Below, piece after piece: positions 1 to 13,204 of a DNA stretch of 64,000 nucleotides. Each line of letters begins with the position of its first letter. The first letter of the stretch is position 1. The notes below the pieces were generated by a model. The model was given only the letters and a program-made list of their open reading frames with translations, had not been told where the DNA came from and made no database searches. Both the position numbers and the translations under genes were made by a program. The stretch is from Ricinus communis (taxonomy: Eukaryota > Streptophyta > Magnoliopsida > Malpighiales > Euphorbiaceae): positions 14,384,001-14,448,000 of the forward strand of contig NC_063256.1 of NCBI RefSeq assembly GCF_019578655.1, given 5' to 3'.

Positions 1-2646
1 AAATTTTTAGCTAAAATCTTAATTTTTTATGCTTATATTAATAATTAATTTAATAGACTATAAATAGTTAGACTTTATCTTAAACTAATTCTTTACCCAC
101 GAATTGCATAAACTGTTGTAATGATTTTGATTATAAAGAATAGTATAAATTTAATATATTGACAAATTTGATAGAACTTTAAGTATTTTATTATTATTAT
201 TTATAAGAATAATTATTATTTGCCCCATATATTTTTTCATATTAGTTACATCTAATATTTAAAAATTATATTTTTTAATCTTTCAATTTTATAATTTTAT
301 ACTAAGAATCACTTTCATCAAGATTTTGTTTAACAATCATTAACTATATTTGATTTTATAGTATTTGCCCTTCATTTTAAGTGTAATTCCTTCCCATTTC
401 ATTCTCAAGAAGTCTATATCGAATATAAGAAAAATATATTTCGCTATATGTTAACACTTTAAATTTTTGTAATTACATTACCCTCTTAAAATTATTATTA
501 AATTCTTTTATAACAAAGTATTGGCAAATGTTACTATTATTTTAATATAATGGAAGATAATTATCTTTTTATTTTTATCTAAAATGGGTCAATAAGATTA
601 TTAAATACATTTTACCCATAATATTTAAGATGCAAAGCAAAGCGTAATTATCGAATACAAATAAAAGTGAAATAATTTACCATTTTGGTACTTAAGCTCT
701 TTTTCCCTCTCTCAGCTTGGATGCTTTCTTGAATGGATTTATTTAGAGCTTCTATAACCAAAAAATAGTGCAAAATAGCTCGTCCCGTAAAAAGGAAATT
801 AACACATATGATATAAATAAATAAACCATGTGCAATTGATTTCTTGCTCTTCTTAATAAAGCACCTAACAACACAAATCAATTTGCAGCTAGCTAACCTT
901 CGTAATTAGCATTATTATACCGCACTGACCCGTGACTGGAGAGCGACAAGGTAGCCAATGTGTGCTAAAATGCCATGATGCATAGCATGTAATACGTAAC
1001 ACGACATAGCCAATATATGCCAAATGCCAAAAGAATTTTTTTTAAAAAAGTATTAGCAAACATTTTAATATAATATAAGATAATTATTTTATATTTTTAT
1101 CTAAACTGGGTCAATTGGAATATTAAATATATTTTACCTATAATATTCAATGGGCAAAGCAAAGCAAAATAATATAATATAGAGTAAGATCAAGCCATAG
1201 GAACTTCATTTCCTTCTTGGCACACAAAGAATTTATGAGTACAAGATTAGAACTTCAAAACAAGAAAAGTATATCTCTTTTTAAAAAGTTATCACTATTC
1301 ACCTTATATCTCTTTTAGAAAATTATCACTATTCACCTTTATATCTCTCTTTAAAAGTTATCACTATTTACCTTCTTTAAGTCACGTATCATAAATATCA
1401 AGAAAAGCTAGCATTGAAAATAAGAAGCTATGTACGCTATAAGAACCAAATGAAGTTAGGAGAAAGTTTGACCCAATAGCCAAAAATGCCCAACCAAAAA
1501 TTAAACCTAATCCTACAAGGAAGAAAAGATGTAGAGAGTAAACTAGAACCAAATTGAATAATTAAACTTAATCCAGCTTACAACCATCTAAACATCAACA
1601 ATATCATAATTAAGTAGAGAAACAAAAACTAAAAGCACAAAACATTGAAAGCCAATCACTAGAGCAATCACCCAAAATAATATATCGATGTCTATTACTA
1701 ATGCAATAAAACTACAGTCAGCGACAATGGAAGACATAAGATCAAGAGGGCAAGAGTATAAAGAGCTTAGCCTTCCATAGTTCCAAATCAATCAGATTAA
1801 GAAAAAAAATCATATTTCCAAATGTAAAATAATACTTCCTCAAACATTCAAAGTGTTGAACCCTACAAATACATACAACTTAGCTTAGCTTAAATTATTG
1901 TACGTAAACACATAAGGTAGTAGAGTAACTCCTCATCATAAGAACATAACCACAAGGCTCCTTTCTCCCGGGCTTGCTCACCGAGATTATTGGAATGCTA
2001 GAAGAACTCTCTTGTAAGTCTAGATAAACGCATAACCGTTGTTTCCAAAAAAAAGCAAGAAGAAATCACAAAACATATAATTACCGAGTCAAAAATATCA
2101 AAACCACAAACTAAACTAATAAAGCTAGCATCACTTATCATTCTCCTAACAAATTGATCAAAAAATAGGATAGCAACCAAAAACTTAATCGGAATTTAAA
2201 CTTTTGTTTTAAGCCGAAATTATAAGTAAAAAGTTAGCACCAATAAGAATTCTTCCCGAATATCTAACCATACGCCCCTAGAAAAACAATAGGTTGAAAT
2301 ATTATTTAAACGCAGCAAAGCCCGACATTCATTTTCATAAATGTCGAACCACATGTGCATGACCAAACCACACGTGATGTTATCAAGATTCCTTCCCATA
2401 AGTAGTACTTCGAGTTGATTTTCATGTGATGTAAAAGAAAAGGTGAAATCAATGGTTTTTTAGGTTTTAAAACCAAAAGCAATATTTTTGTTATCCCCGG
2501 AAAGAAACATAAATTATTTGTCTGATGGTCTAATCGTGATCCAAATATTTAACCTAGAATAATGTGACATCGCCTATAACAAAGAGACAACATATACAAT
2601 CCTACGGAGGCTAAAAACAGATAAAAGGTGCAACACTTCCACATTT

Positions 2647-2714
2647 ACCCCGTGATATTTCCAATTAAATGGGCAAAAAGAAATGTGACCCGAGATACCA
2701 TGAGGCTCCTAAGA
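2647..2714 (-). pseudogene. CNGC exon remnants fused by a deletion (copy 1)
   Basis: Read on the minus strand, this holds the start of the exon that begins with valine-leucine-glycine-alanine, joined directly to the end of the exon that encodes the 'LIGNMQ'-type sequence after the pore. In copy 2 these pieces lie more than 500 bp apart (17,239 and 17,775). The junction sits at a short shared 'agata' sequence, which suggests a microhomology-mediated deletion. The deletion removes the whole pore exon, so this copy cannot encode a channel. The identification rests on alignment with copies 2 and 3. Confidence 0.6.
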
Positions 2715-3036
2715 CCTATAAGATTAAGGCTAATCATTGCAAGACCGCTAAGAGTAGAATACTATTCGGACCCAAAAGCATTTTTATACGTAGTGACAAA
2801 ATAGTAATGCTAAATCATCTAAAATAGAAGAATGATAGCCCGTCATGTCTAAATCAAGAATTAAGAATACCGGAAAATAGAATTGAGGGTCTTCCCCTTA
2901 GTATTTTCACATAAAGTGGTTGTTGCTCTTAAAATTGTTCCTCTACCATCGAAAGCAGACTTCTACCATCGCAGCATGCAAATGGCCCAGTATTAACAAA
3001 ATATTAGCATACAAAATTTGACTTAAGATTACATAC

Positions 3037-3221
3037 ATGATTAGCCAACATGTAGAGCATGAGGTTATAAAACAAATTTCAAGTAGTCTTTTCGACTATT
3101 CCAAAGGGTTTGATGATCCCGTAATCGTGGAAAGCACCGGATGTAACAATCAAAGAGAAGAGTATTGTTGGTATGATCGGTAATGAGCCTCTAATTGCCG
3201 AATAATAAACCATGTCACAAT
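3037..3221 (-). pseudogene. CNGC exon S4-S5 region, copy 1, cut at its 5' boundary
   Basis: This is the counterpart of the exon at 18,125-18,313. On the minus strand it opens with bases for I-V-T-W-F-I and ends with Y-M-L-A-N-H before a GT donor, as in the other copies. The middle has drifted and carries indels, so no single frame is open. The sequence changes into the B repeat immediately after position 3,221, exactly where the exon would meet its upstream acceptor. All N-terminal channel exons are therefore missing from this copy. It is a relic, not a gene. Confidence 0.7.
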
Positions 3222-6200
3222 TATAAAATAGAAAATGAAAAAATATAATTTGTAAATGTTAAAAGGTAAACATCATGATATAGACAAATATAGAGAATAT
3301 ATAATAAGTAGTACTAACTCTAATTCTAGAAAATAGGATCTTAATTACATTGTTAAAAATCATGTTAACTAAAAAATTAACTCTTAAGAAAATAATTCTA
3401 ATTCTAGAAAGTAGCATTTAAAATTAGATTTTTAACATTTTTATTACTTAATAAGTTAGTTTTCTAATCCTAAAATATACCACATCTATGGAAGAGGTAT
3501 TTTGATACCTCCACTAATCCCAGTCAAGATATATTAGTACCTTAACTAGACTCATTGTAGAGATTTATTGGTACCTTATTTAGTTTTAGGGAAGATACTA
3601 TAATACCTTAAGTTTCTCTTAACATGTGAAACCGCCAAATCAAAAAGTAATTTTATTTCCTAAATCTAAATGCCCTCATTTTATTTTAGTATTCGAGGTA
3701 ACCATAAGGTGTAAGCTTGACTTACTCAAGTTGAGCATTGAGTCGACCAAGTGCAAAATGCTAAATCGATTTTGTCCTTTAAACATACGAGGTGAAAACC
3801 TAATACGGAAATTAAACCATGCAAGAAAGTGGGAAGAGAGGAGAATATAGCAAAACTAGAAACGGATTAAGGATGAGGGGGGCGCTTAAAAGAAATTAAT
3901 TTCAATTCCGCTTTTAAAAGCTTTAGAAAAATAATACAAATAATAATCCTAATTAATTCTAAGAGAAGTTTTAGATCACTCACTTAGGATTCCTAAATCC
4001 ATGCTATTAAAACATGCAACCATGAAGAAATAGAGTTAGTAAAAAGACTAAACACAAATAAACTTGTAACTAAAACAAAGAAAGAAATATCAAAGTAACT
4101 AAAAAAATTAAAGTAAATCTAAAATATTATGATTTCTAATTAGATAATAATTGTAGTATTAAAGTTAATAATATTAAATATATTTGTAGTATTAATTTAT
4201 ATAATACTAAAAGTCAATTAATAAATATTTTCAATAATGTTATGTTCCATTAGTGTAAAAATTTTAAAACCAATAAAATCTTTAATTATTTATTATTATT
4301 AAAAATATTATAAATAAGAGGCGCACAATATATTTCAGATTTTTCTATATTATACTATTTAACCATTAACATTTAAAATTATATTTTCATTATCCTATTT
4401 TATATTGTATAATAAAATCCCACCCCTTAGAATTTCAGCTTAAACATCGCTATATAAATTTAATATTATATTATTTTTCTCCGACTTTTGGTATAATGCC
4501 TCTTATAATTTATTAATTATACTAAACCCTATTTTCTAATTCTCCTGCAAAAATCAATTTTAATATATGTAAAAATAGTTAAGTATTATTCATTAATTAC
4601 TATAATTTCAAGAATTATTAAATTTCAGAAATTTAAATAATTTAAACAATGTTTTTGTGAAAATATTAAAAATTTATATAATTTAACTTTTAAATTATTA
4701 AAATAAAATAAATACTATTTTTATTATTAATTTTGTTACACTAAAATTATAACTTTGATAAGAAGTTTGAGGATCAAATTATATTTTTTATGAAATTAAT
4801 TCTTTAATTGCAAATGACTTCTCGAGATGTAAAAAGATTATAGTGCAATAATTAAATATAAAAGGCTCGTGCATTACACAAAAACTCGAGTGGGGGGGGG
4901 GGGAAATAATATAAACTCAAACCTAGTTAATAATTGTTCAACAAAAATTCTAACAAAGAATAAATTTTAGTATAATATTACAAAATAGAAAATGAAAAAT
5001 ATAATTTGTAAATATTAAGAGGTAAACATCATGATATAAACAAATATATAGAATATATAATAACTAGTACTAACTCTAATTCTAGAAAATAGTATCTTAA
5101 TTACATTGTTAAAATCATATTAACTAAAAAATTAACTTCTATTAAGAAATATTCTAATTCTAGAAAGTAGCATTTAAAATTAGGTTTTTAACATTCTCAT
5201 TAGTTAATAAGTTAGTTTTCTAATCCTAAAATATACTAATTTACTTGAAAAGGTACTTTGATACCTCCCTTAATCCTAGCAAAAGATACATTAGTACCTT
5301 GACTAGACTCATTAAAGAGATATAATGGTACCTTATCTAGCCCTAGAGTTAATACCTTAAGTTTTTATTAACACGCGAAACTCCACCAAATCAAAGGCTA
5401 ATTTTATTTTCTAAATCTACATGCCCTCATTTTATTTAGCATCTGAGGTGAACATAAGTATAAGGCACATGAAGATTACATTGATAAGCTTGATGTACTC
5501 AAGTTGAGCATCGGAGTCAGATCACATGTAAAATACTAAATTGATTTTGTCCTTTAAACATCCGAGGTGAAAATCTAACGCGTGAAGCTAAACCATGCAA
5601 AGAAAGGGAAGAGAGGAGAATAGAGCAAAACTAAAAATTACTTAATAAGTTACTTTTCTAATCCTAAAATATACCCCCGCCAAATCCTAGCAGTAAAATA
5701 TATCAATACTTTTACTAGACTCATTAGAGAGAAATATTGGTTTCTTATTTAGTTCTAAAAGAGATACTTTAATATTTTAAGTTTTTCTGACATGTGTGAC
5801 CGGCCAAATCAAAGTCTAATTTTATTTCCTAAAAATCTAAATGCCCTAATTTTATTTTAGCATTCGAGGTAAACATAAGCATAAGGCACATGAAGATTAC
5901 ACTAGTAAGATTGATACTCAAGTCAAGCATTAGAGCTTAATTACATGCAAAATCAAAATTGATTTTGTGCTTTAAACATGGAGGTAAAAACCTAATAAGT
6001 GAAACTAAACAGCGCAAAGAAAGAGCTAAGGAGAATAGAGCAAAACTAGAAAGGGATTTAGGATGACGGACGCTTTAAGGAATATTAATTATAATCCCGG
6101 CTTTTAAAAGCCTTAAAATAAATAACACAAATAATAATCCTAATTAATTCTAAGAGGAGTTTTAAATGACTCACTTGGAATTCCTAAATCCATGCTATCA

Positions 6201-6487
6201 AAACCTCGCAACTATAAAGAAATAAAGTTAGCAAAAAGACTAAGCACGAATAAGCTTGTAATTAATAGCAAAGAAATATTAAAATAATCGAGAAAATTAA
6301 AGTTAATGTAAAATATTGTAGTTTCTAATCAAACAATGGTTTTGTAATATTAAAAGATAATAATATTAGCTTTATTTATAGTATAATTTATATAATACCA
6401 AAAATAAATTAATAAATATTTTTCAATAATCTTATGTTATTATATTAATAAAAAAAATTTAAACCAAAAAATCTTTACAAATATTTA

Positions 6488-6521
<34 letters not shown>

Positions 6522-7813
6522 AATAAGAGGTAGTTACTATATATTTTTGTGTTTTTCATATTATTTAACTATTTAACTCTTAACATTTAAAAATTATATT
6601 TTTCATCAATCTATTTTGTATCATATAATAAAATCTCCTCCCTTAGAATTTCCAATTAAACATCGCTAATTAAATTTGATTTTATACTATTTGCTCTTCC
6701 GACTTTGGTGTAATATACAAATTACCCCTTATAGTTTGTTAATTATACTAGAACTTCATTTTCTAATTTCGTAAAAATCAATTTTAATATATGTAAAAAT
6801 AATTAACTAGTGTTCTTTGATTACCATAATTTTAAAAATAATTCAATTCTAGTAAAATTTTTGAATATTTTAAAAGTACTTATATTTATGAAAATATTAA
6901 AAATATATATAATTTAACTCTAAATTACTAAAATAGCAGGTCGTGGAACAACGTAATATCTTTATGATAAACCGATTCATTTTGCAAGTTCATATTACTA
7001 TTCTTATTATTAATTTTTCATACTAGAATTATAATTTTGCTAAGAAGTATGAGATCAAACTATATTTTTTTATAGAATTAATTCTTAAATTATATTGACT
7101 TTCGAGGCAAAGAGATTTTAGTGCAATGACTAAATATAAAGGGAAATTTATACATTACACAAAAATTTAGAGAGAAAATAGTATAAGCTTAAACCTGGTT
7201 CATAATTGTTCAACAAAAATTTTAACCAGCTAAAACAATTTTAGTATAGAATACCTTAAATTTAGTCCTGGGGTAGATATTTTAATACTTTAATTTTTCT
7301 TAACATGTGAGATTGACCAAATCAAAGTCTAATTTTATTTTCTAAAAATATAAATGCCCTAATTTTATTTTAGTATTTTAGGTGAACATAAGCATAAGTC
7401 ATGAAAAGACTACACTCGTGAATCTTGACTTAAATTCAAGTTGAACATTGGAGCGACCACATGCGTAATGCTAAATTGATTTTATCCTTTAAACATGGAG
7501 GTGAAAACCTAATAAGTGAAATTAAATCATGCAAAGAAAGGGGAAAAGGAGAATACAGCAAAGATAAAAAGCTATTAAGGTTGATAGGAGATGCTTAAGG
7601 AAATTAATTACAACTCGGCTTTTAAAAGCCTTAAAACAAATAACACGTAATAATAATCTTAAATAATTCTAAGAGGAGTTTTAAATGACTCACTTAGGAT
7701 TCTAAATCCATGTTATCAAAACCTCGTACTATGAAAAATAAAATTAGCAAAAAGACTAATTACAAAAACTTGCAATAAAAATAACAAATAAAATTAAACT
7801 AACTAAAAACATT
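3222..7813. repeat. Long-unit (about 1.76 kb) tandem array, first array
   Basis: A block starting with the bases after position 3,222 recurs at 4,979 (spacing 1,757 bp). The same block recurs at 26,503, 28,261 and 30,050, and at 46,702 and 48,474. Each unit has an AT-rich half with an internal inverted repeat and a half shared with the 0.6-kb units. The shared half includes a conserved anchor ('aatcctaattaattctaag'), seen here near 3,948, 6,138 and, diverged, 7,653. No coding potential is seen. The 74-codon frame at 3626-3850 lies in this shared half and is not kept open in other copies. Confidence 0.75.
4892..4903 (+). repeat. Run of 12 G
   Basis: A pure G12 run stands in otherwise AT-rich DNA. 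The equivalent place in other units (about 28,188 and 48,388) reads only a few G followed by 'caaat'. It is either a local expansion or a consensus error. Confidence 0.9.
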
Positions 7814-8373
7814 TAGAGTAATTACTATATACTCCTTATGTTTTTCCATATTTATCCCTTAATATCTAAAATTTATATTTTTATCCTTTTGTTTTGTAAT
7901 TTTATAATAAAAACCCTCTCGCCAAAATTCCGATAAGAAAATCAGAACTAGGTTTGTATTATACTATTTGCCTCTTGTTTTTGGTGTAATATATAAATTA
8001 CCCCTATATTTTATATATTGCACTAATGTCCCCTTGCATTTTGAAAGTCAATGCAATTAATAATAAACTAAATTGATAAAAATATAATTTGATCCTCAAA
8101 CTTCTTGAATTTTACAAAGAAATTAAAATAAAAATTTCTAGTACAATAAATAACTTTAAGAGGCAATTTGTATATTACTTCAAAGGTCAAGAGGCAATTT
8201 GTATTACATTAAAGATCAAGAGGCAATTTATATATTACATCAAAGATCGGGGCAAATAGTATAAAACCAAACTTAGGTAACACTGTTTAACAAAAATTCA
8301 GACGAAGCCAATTTTTAGTATACAATTACAAAATAGAATGATAAAGAAAATATAATTTTTAGATATTAGAGAG
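7814..8373. mobile_element. Fold-back (MITE-like) element, right end truncated
   Basis: The left end 'gagtaattactatatactcc' and the interior match the complete-looking element at 33,568-34,178. The right arm is present through the stretch resembling 'aatttttagtatacaattac', but it stops at about 8,373 where the 0.6-kb array begins. The terminal 'taattaccc' seen in the other copy is missing. No transposase frame is present, so it would be non-autonomous. Confidence 0.6.
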
Positions 8374-11300
8374 ATTAAGGATGAGGGACACTTAAGAGAA
8401 ATCAATTACAAGCCCTGGCTTTTAAAAAGCCTTTAATCAAGTAACACAAATAATAATCCTAATTAATTCTAAGAGGAGTTTTAAATGAATCACTTAGGAT
8501 TCCTAAATCCATGTTATCAAAACCTGCAACTATGAAGAAATAAGTTAACAAAAAGGCTGAACACAAATGAACTTGTAATTAAAATAGCAAAGAAATATTA
8601 AAGAAGAGGTACTTTGATACCTCGTCTAATCCTAGAAGAAGATACATTAATACCTTGACTAGACTCATTAGAGAGATATATTGGTACCTTATCTCCTGTG
8701 GAAGATACTTTAATACCTTAAGTTTTTCTTAACATGTGAAATCGACCAAAGTAAAGTCTCATCTTATTTCATAAATCTAAAAGTCATTTTATTTAGCATT
8801 CGAGAACATAAGCATAAGGGATGGAAAGACTACACTAATAAAAGTTGAGCATTGGAGCCTATCACATACAAAATGCTAAATTGAGTTTAGTTGTTTAAAC
8901 ATGTGAGGTGAAAATTTAATGCGAGAATTAAACCATATAGAGAAAAGGAGGAAAAGAAGAATATAGGAAAACTAGAAAAGGATTAAGGATGAAGGGGCGC
9001 TTTAAGGAAAATTAATTACAACCCCCGGCTTTTAAAAGCCTTAAATAAAATAACGCAAATCATAATCCTAATTAATTCTAATAGGTGTTTTAAATGAATC
9101 ACTTAGGATTCCTAAATCCATGTTATCAAAACGTGCAACCATGAGCAAATAAAGCTAGTAAAAATACTAAACACAAATGAACTTATAAATAAAATAGCAA
9201 GGATATATTAAAGAAGAGGTACTTTAATACCCGGTTTAATCCTAGTAGAAGATACATTAGTATCTCTGACTAGACTCATTAGAGAGATAGATTAGTATCT
9301 TATCTCCTAAGGCGTATACTTTAATACCTTAAGTTTTTTTTAACATGTGAAACCCACCAAAGTATAAGGATATGAGAATTAAGCTAATAAGCTTAATTTA
9401 CTTAAAGTTTAGCATCGGAGCATATCACGTACAAAATGCTAAATTGATTTTAGCTGTTGAAACATGTGAGGTGAAAACCTAATGCAGGAAATTAAACTAT
9501 GTAAAGAAAAGAAGGAAAAGAAGAATAGAGGAAAACTAGAAAGGGATTAAGGATGAAGGGGCGCTTAAGGGATATTAAATACAACCCTAGCTTTTAAAAG
9601 CCTTAAATCAAATACCACAAATAATAGTCCCAATTAATTCTAAAAGGAGTTTTAAATGAATCACTTAGGATTCATAAATCCATACTATCAAAACCTGCAA
9701 CTATGAGAAAATAAAGTTAGTAAAAAGATTAAACACAAAGAAACTTGTAATTAAAAAGAGCAAAGAAATATTAAAGAAGATGTACCTTAATACCTCATCT
9801 AATCCTAGCAAAAGATACATTAGTATCTTGATTAGACTCGTTAGAAAGATATATTGATACCTTAGCTAGTCCTAGGGAAGATACACCTTAAGTTTTTCTT
9901 AACATGTGATACTAACCAAATTAATGTCTAATTTTATTTCATAAATCTAAAAGTCATTTTATTTAGTATTTAAGCTCAACATAAGCATAAGGGATAGCAG
10001 GATTACACTAATAAATTTAACTTGCTTGAAATTGAGCATTGGAGCCTACCTCGTACAAAATGCTAAATTGATTTTAGTTGTTTAAGCATGTGAGGTGAAA
10101 ACCTAATGCGGAAAATTAAACCATGTAAAGAAAATGAAGAAAAAAGGAATAGAGCATAACTAGAAAGAGATTAAGGATGAAGGAGCTCTAATAGGAATTA
10201 ATTACAACCCCGGCTTTTAAAAGCCTTAAATCAAATAACACAAATAATAATCCTAATTAATTCTAAGAGGAGTTTTAAATGAATCACTTAGGATTCTTAA
10301 ATCCATGTTATTAAAACCTGCAATTATGAAGAAAAAAAAGACTGAACACAAATAAACTTGTTATTAAAATAGCAAAGAAATATTATAGAAGAGGTACTTT
10401 GATATCTCATCTAATCCTAGTAGAAGATACATTAGTACTTTGACTAGACTCATTATTTTAATACCTCAAGTTTTTCTTAACATATGAAACTGACCTTATT
10501 TCGTAAATCTAAAGTCATTTTATTTAATATTTGAGCTGAACATAAGTATAAGGGATGGAAAGATTACATTCCCACTATTATTTTATGATAATTAATTCAA
10601 CCACCAGCCTAATATTCCTCTAAAAGCTCTATATTTTCCTTTATGCGCCTCTTTTCCCTTCCGAAAAGGCATAATTGGAGAAGGTCCCCCGTAAGAGAAA
10701 TTATTCCCAATAGTAATATGTAAAGCATTATTACAAAGTGAATTTGTTTTTATTCTTTTAGTGCTTTCAAAATTATTATATATATGAAGATATCATTTCT
10801 CCATAGAAATATATAATTTTTAAGCCAAAACCATCCCATTTTTTTCCTGCTTTCCTCTTGTACAAGACCATATAGTTTTTGTGTGATAGCTGTATTTCAT
10901 TACTATATGGCATGTTTTTGTGAGCATTACTATTAATGTTAACTTTTCCGTTTAAAGTATGTTCTTTTTGTTTGGTTAATATTTAAAGTATGTCTTAATT
11001 ATGTGTATTCTAGAACAAAATTATAAACATGTGAGGTGAAAAACCTTATGCGGAAATTAAACCATGTAAAGAAAAGGAGGAAAAAAGGAATGTAGCGAAC
11101 TAGAAAGAGATTAAGGATGAGGGGGCTTCTAAGAGGAATTAATTACAACCTTGGCTTTTAAAAGTCTTAAATCAAATAACACAAATAATAATCCTAATTA
11201 ATTCTAAGAGGAGTTTTAAATAAATCACTTAGGATTCTTAAATCCATGCTATTAAAACCCGCAACTATGAAGAAATAAAATTATAAAAAAACTGAACACA

Positions 11301-12370
11301 AATGAACTTGTTATTAAAATAGCAAAGAAATATTAAAGAAGAGGTACTTTGATACCTCATCTAATCCTAGGAGAAGATACAGTAGTACCTTGAATAGACT
11401 CATTATTTTAATACCTTAAATTTTTCTTAACATGTGAAATCGGCCAACTTTAATTTTAATTTTAATTCATAAATCTAAAAATTATTTTATTTAGTACTTG
11501 AGCTAAACATAAGCATAAGAGATGGAAAAATTACACTAATAAGCTTAACTTACTTCAAGTTGAGCATTGGAGTCTATCATATACAAAATGCTAAATGAAT
11601 TTTAGCTGTTTAAACATGTGAGATGAAAACCTATCATGGAAAATTAAACCTTGTAAAGAAAAGAAGGAAAAGAAAAATAGAGCATAATTAGAAAGGGATT
11701 AAGGACGAGGGGGCGCTTAAGGGAAATTAATTACAACACTGGCTTTAAAAAGTCTTAAAATAAAGAGCACAAATAATAGTTCTAATTAATTATAAGAGGA
11801 GTTTTAAATGAATCACTTAAGATTCCTAAATCATTGTTATTAAAACCCGCAACTATGAAGAAATAAAGTTAGCAAAAACTAAACACAAATAAACTTGTTA
11901 TTAAAATAGTAAAGAAATATTAAAGAAGAGGTACTTTGATACCTCATCTAATCCTAGTAGAAGATACATTAGTATCTTAACTAGACTCATTATTTTAATA
12001 CCTTAAGTTTTTCTTAACATGTGAAATCGACCTTATTTCATAAATCTAAAAACCATTTTATTTAACATTCGAGTCAACATAAGTATAAGGGATGGGAAGA
12101 TTACACTAATAAGCTTAACTTACTTTAGGCTGAGCACTGGAGCCATACAAAATGCTAAATTAATTTTAGTTGTTTAAACATGTGAGGTGAAAACCTAATA
12201 TAGGAAATTAAACCATGTAAAGAAAAAGGAGGAAAAGAAAAATAAAGCATAACTAGAAAGGGATTAAGGATGAGGGGGCGCTAAGGGAATTAATTATAAC
12301 ACCGGCTTTAAAAAGTCTTAAAATAAATAGCACAAATAATAGTTCTAATTAAATCTAAGAGGAGTTTTAA
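8374..12370. repeat. Short-unit (about 0.6 kb) tandem array, 7 anchors
   Basis: The anchor for 'aatcctaattaattctaag' recurs at about 8,455, 9,064, 9,626, 10,249, 11,189, 11,778 and 12,341. The spacing is 560-625 bp, except for one 940-bp interval that contains a replacement segment (10,570-11,022). Each unit also has a run of degenerate sub-repeats about 45 bp apart, of the form 'gatacattagtacctt'. No coding potential is seen. This array is longer than its duplicate at 34.2-36.9 kb, which has four anchors. Confidence 0.8.
10570..11022. other. Replacement segment within one 0.6-kb unit
   Basis: About 450 bp stands in place of roughly 90 bp of normal unit sequence. The same segment sits at the same relative place in the second array (35,692-36,155), so it predates the large duplication. 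It contains a direct repeat 'tttaaagtatgt' about 40 bp apart. In the second copy a 77-codon frame is open across it, but not here. The origin is unknown. Confidence 0.7.
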
Positions 12371-13204
12371 ATAACAATTTAAATATTACAATAAAAATCA
12401 AGGCAAATAATGTAAACTTAAACCTAATTAATATTTAGTTTAGTATAAAATAAAAAAAAATAGAATGATGAAAAATATAATTCTATATATTAAGTGGTAA
12501 ACAATATGATATAGAAAACATAGAGAATATATAATAATTACCCCTAACACTAATCCTAAAAATAGTATTTTAATTATATTATTAAAAACCATATTAACTA
12601 AAATATTAATTTTCTTTTAGAAAATAATTCTAATTTTAAAAGTAGCACTTAAAATTGCATTTTTAATATCTTATACTTAATAACTTAGTTTTCTAATACT
12701 AAAAATCTACTAACCTAAGGAAGAGGTAGTTTGGTACCTCGTGATAATCTAATGGAAAGATACCTTAGTACTTTGACTAGACTCATTAGAGAGGTACATT
12801 GGTATCATTATCTAATTCTAGTGAAAGATACCTTGGTACCTTCAGCTTTATCTTCATATATGAAAAGTGACCAAATAATTCTAATAATAATTTTAAAAGA
12901 ATAATGTAAATACAAAAACTTGAAGTGTTAATTAATATATTACATAAAATGAAATTAATAAAATTTACTTGCCCATTCTTCTTATATTCAATATAAACTC
13001 ATTGAAATAGAATAGAAGATTGCATGTGATCAAGCCATATTTTAAAAGAAAAACAATCTCCGTAAAAAGTTAATGTTCTTACCGTAGTAAAAAAACTCAT
13101 TAACACTAATTGACTTCTTTGATGTATGGCTATGATCAATATCATTCTAACATATAGCACATTTATGAAATAATTAGTTAATTATTTAAAAATAATAATA
13201 GCAC
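12371..13204. repeat. Array tail linking block B to block A (copy 1)
   Basis: This segment starts with a right-arm fragment of the fold-back element and then drifts into AT-rich DNA ending at the start of block A. It matches 36,932-37,610, which has several extra deletions. No gene is seen. Confidence 0.65.

Larger units (their letters stand above)
1..3221 (-). repeat. Segmental duplicon block A, copy 1 (truncated)
   Basis: This stretch aligns throughout with 13,205-18,313 and 37,611-41,228. The opening bases match those at 13,205 and 37,611, and the last bases match the CNGC exon that ends at 18,313. Its native strand is taken as minus because the channel exons in it read that way. Compared with the other copies it has lost about 530 bp between the equivalents of 17,239 and 17,775, and everything upstream (higher coordinates) of the exon boundary at 3,221. 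No open reading frame in it looks functional; the short frames at 648-881, 1588-1791 and 1998-2180 fall in intron-like, T-rich DNA. It contains many differences at CAG/CTG sites against the other copies. Confidence 0.8.

Noticed and set aside
1588..1791. Hydrophobic 67-codon minus-strand frame resembling a membrane segment
   Set aside because: T-rich intron-like DNA gives hydrophobic codons by composition. The frame is not open in the other copies of block A.
8374..12370. Regularly spaced repeats that could suggest a CRISPR-like array
   Set aside because: Units are about 0.6 kb and similar along their whole length, with no short repeat/unique spacer alternation. The organism is a plant.
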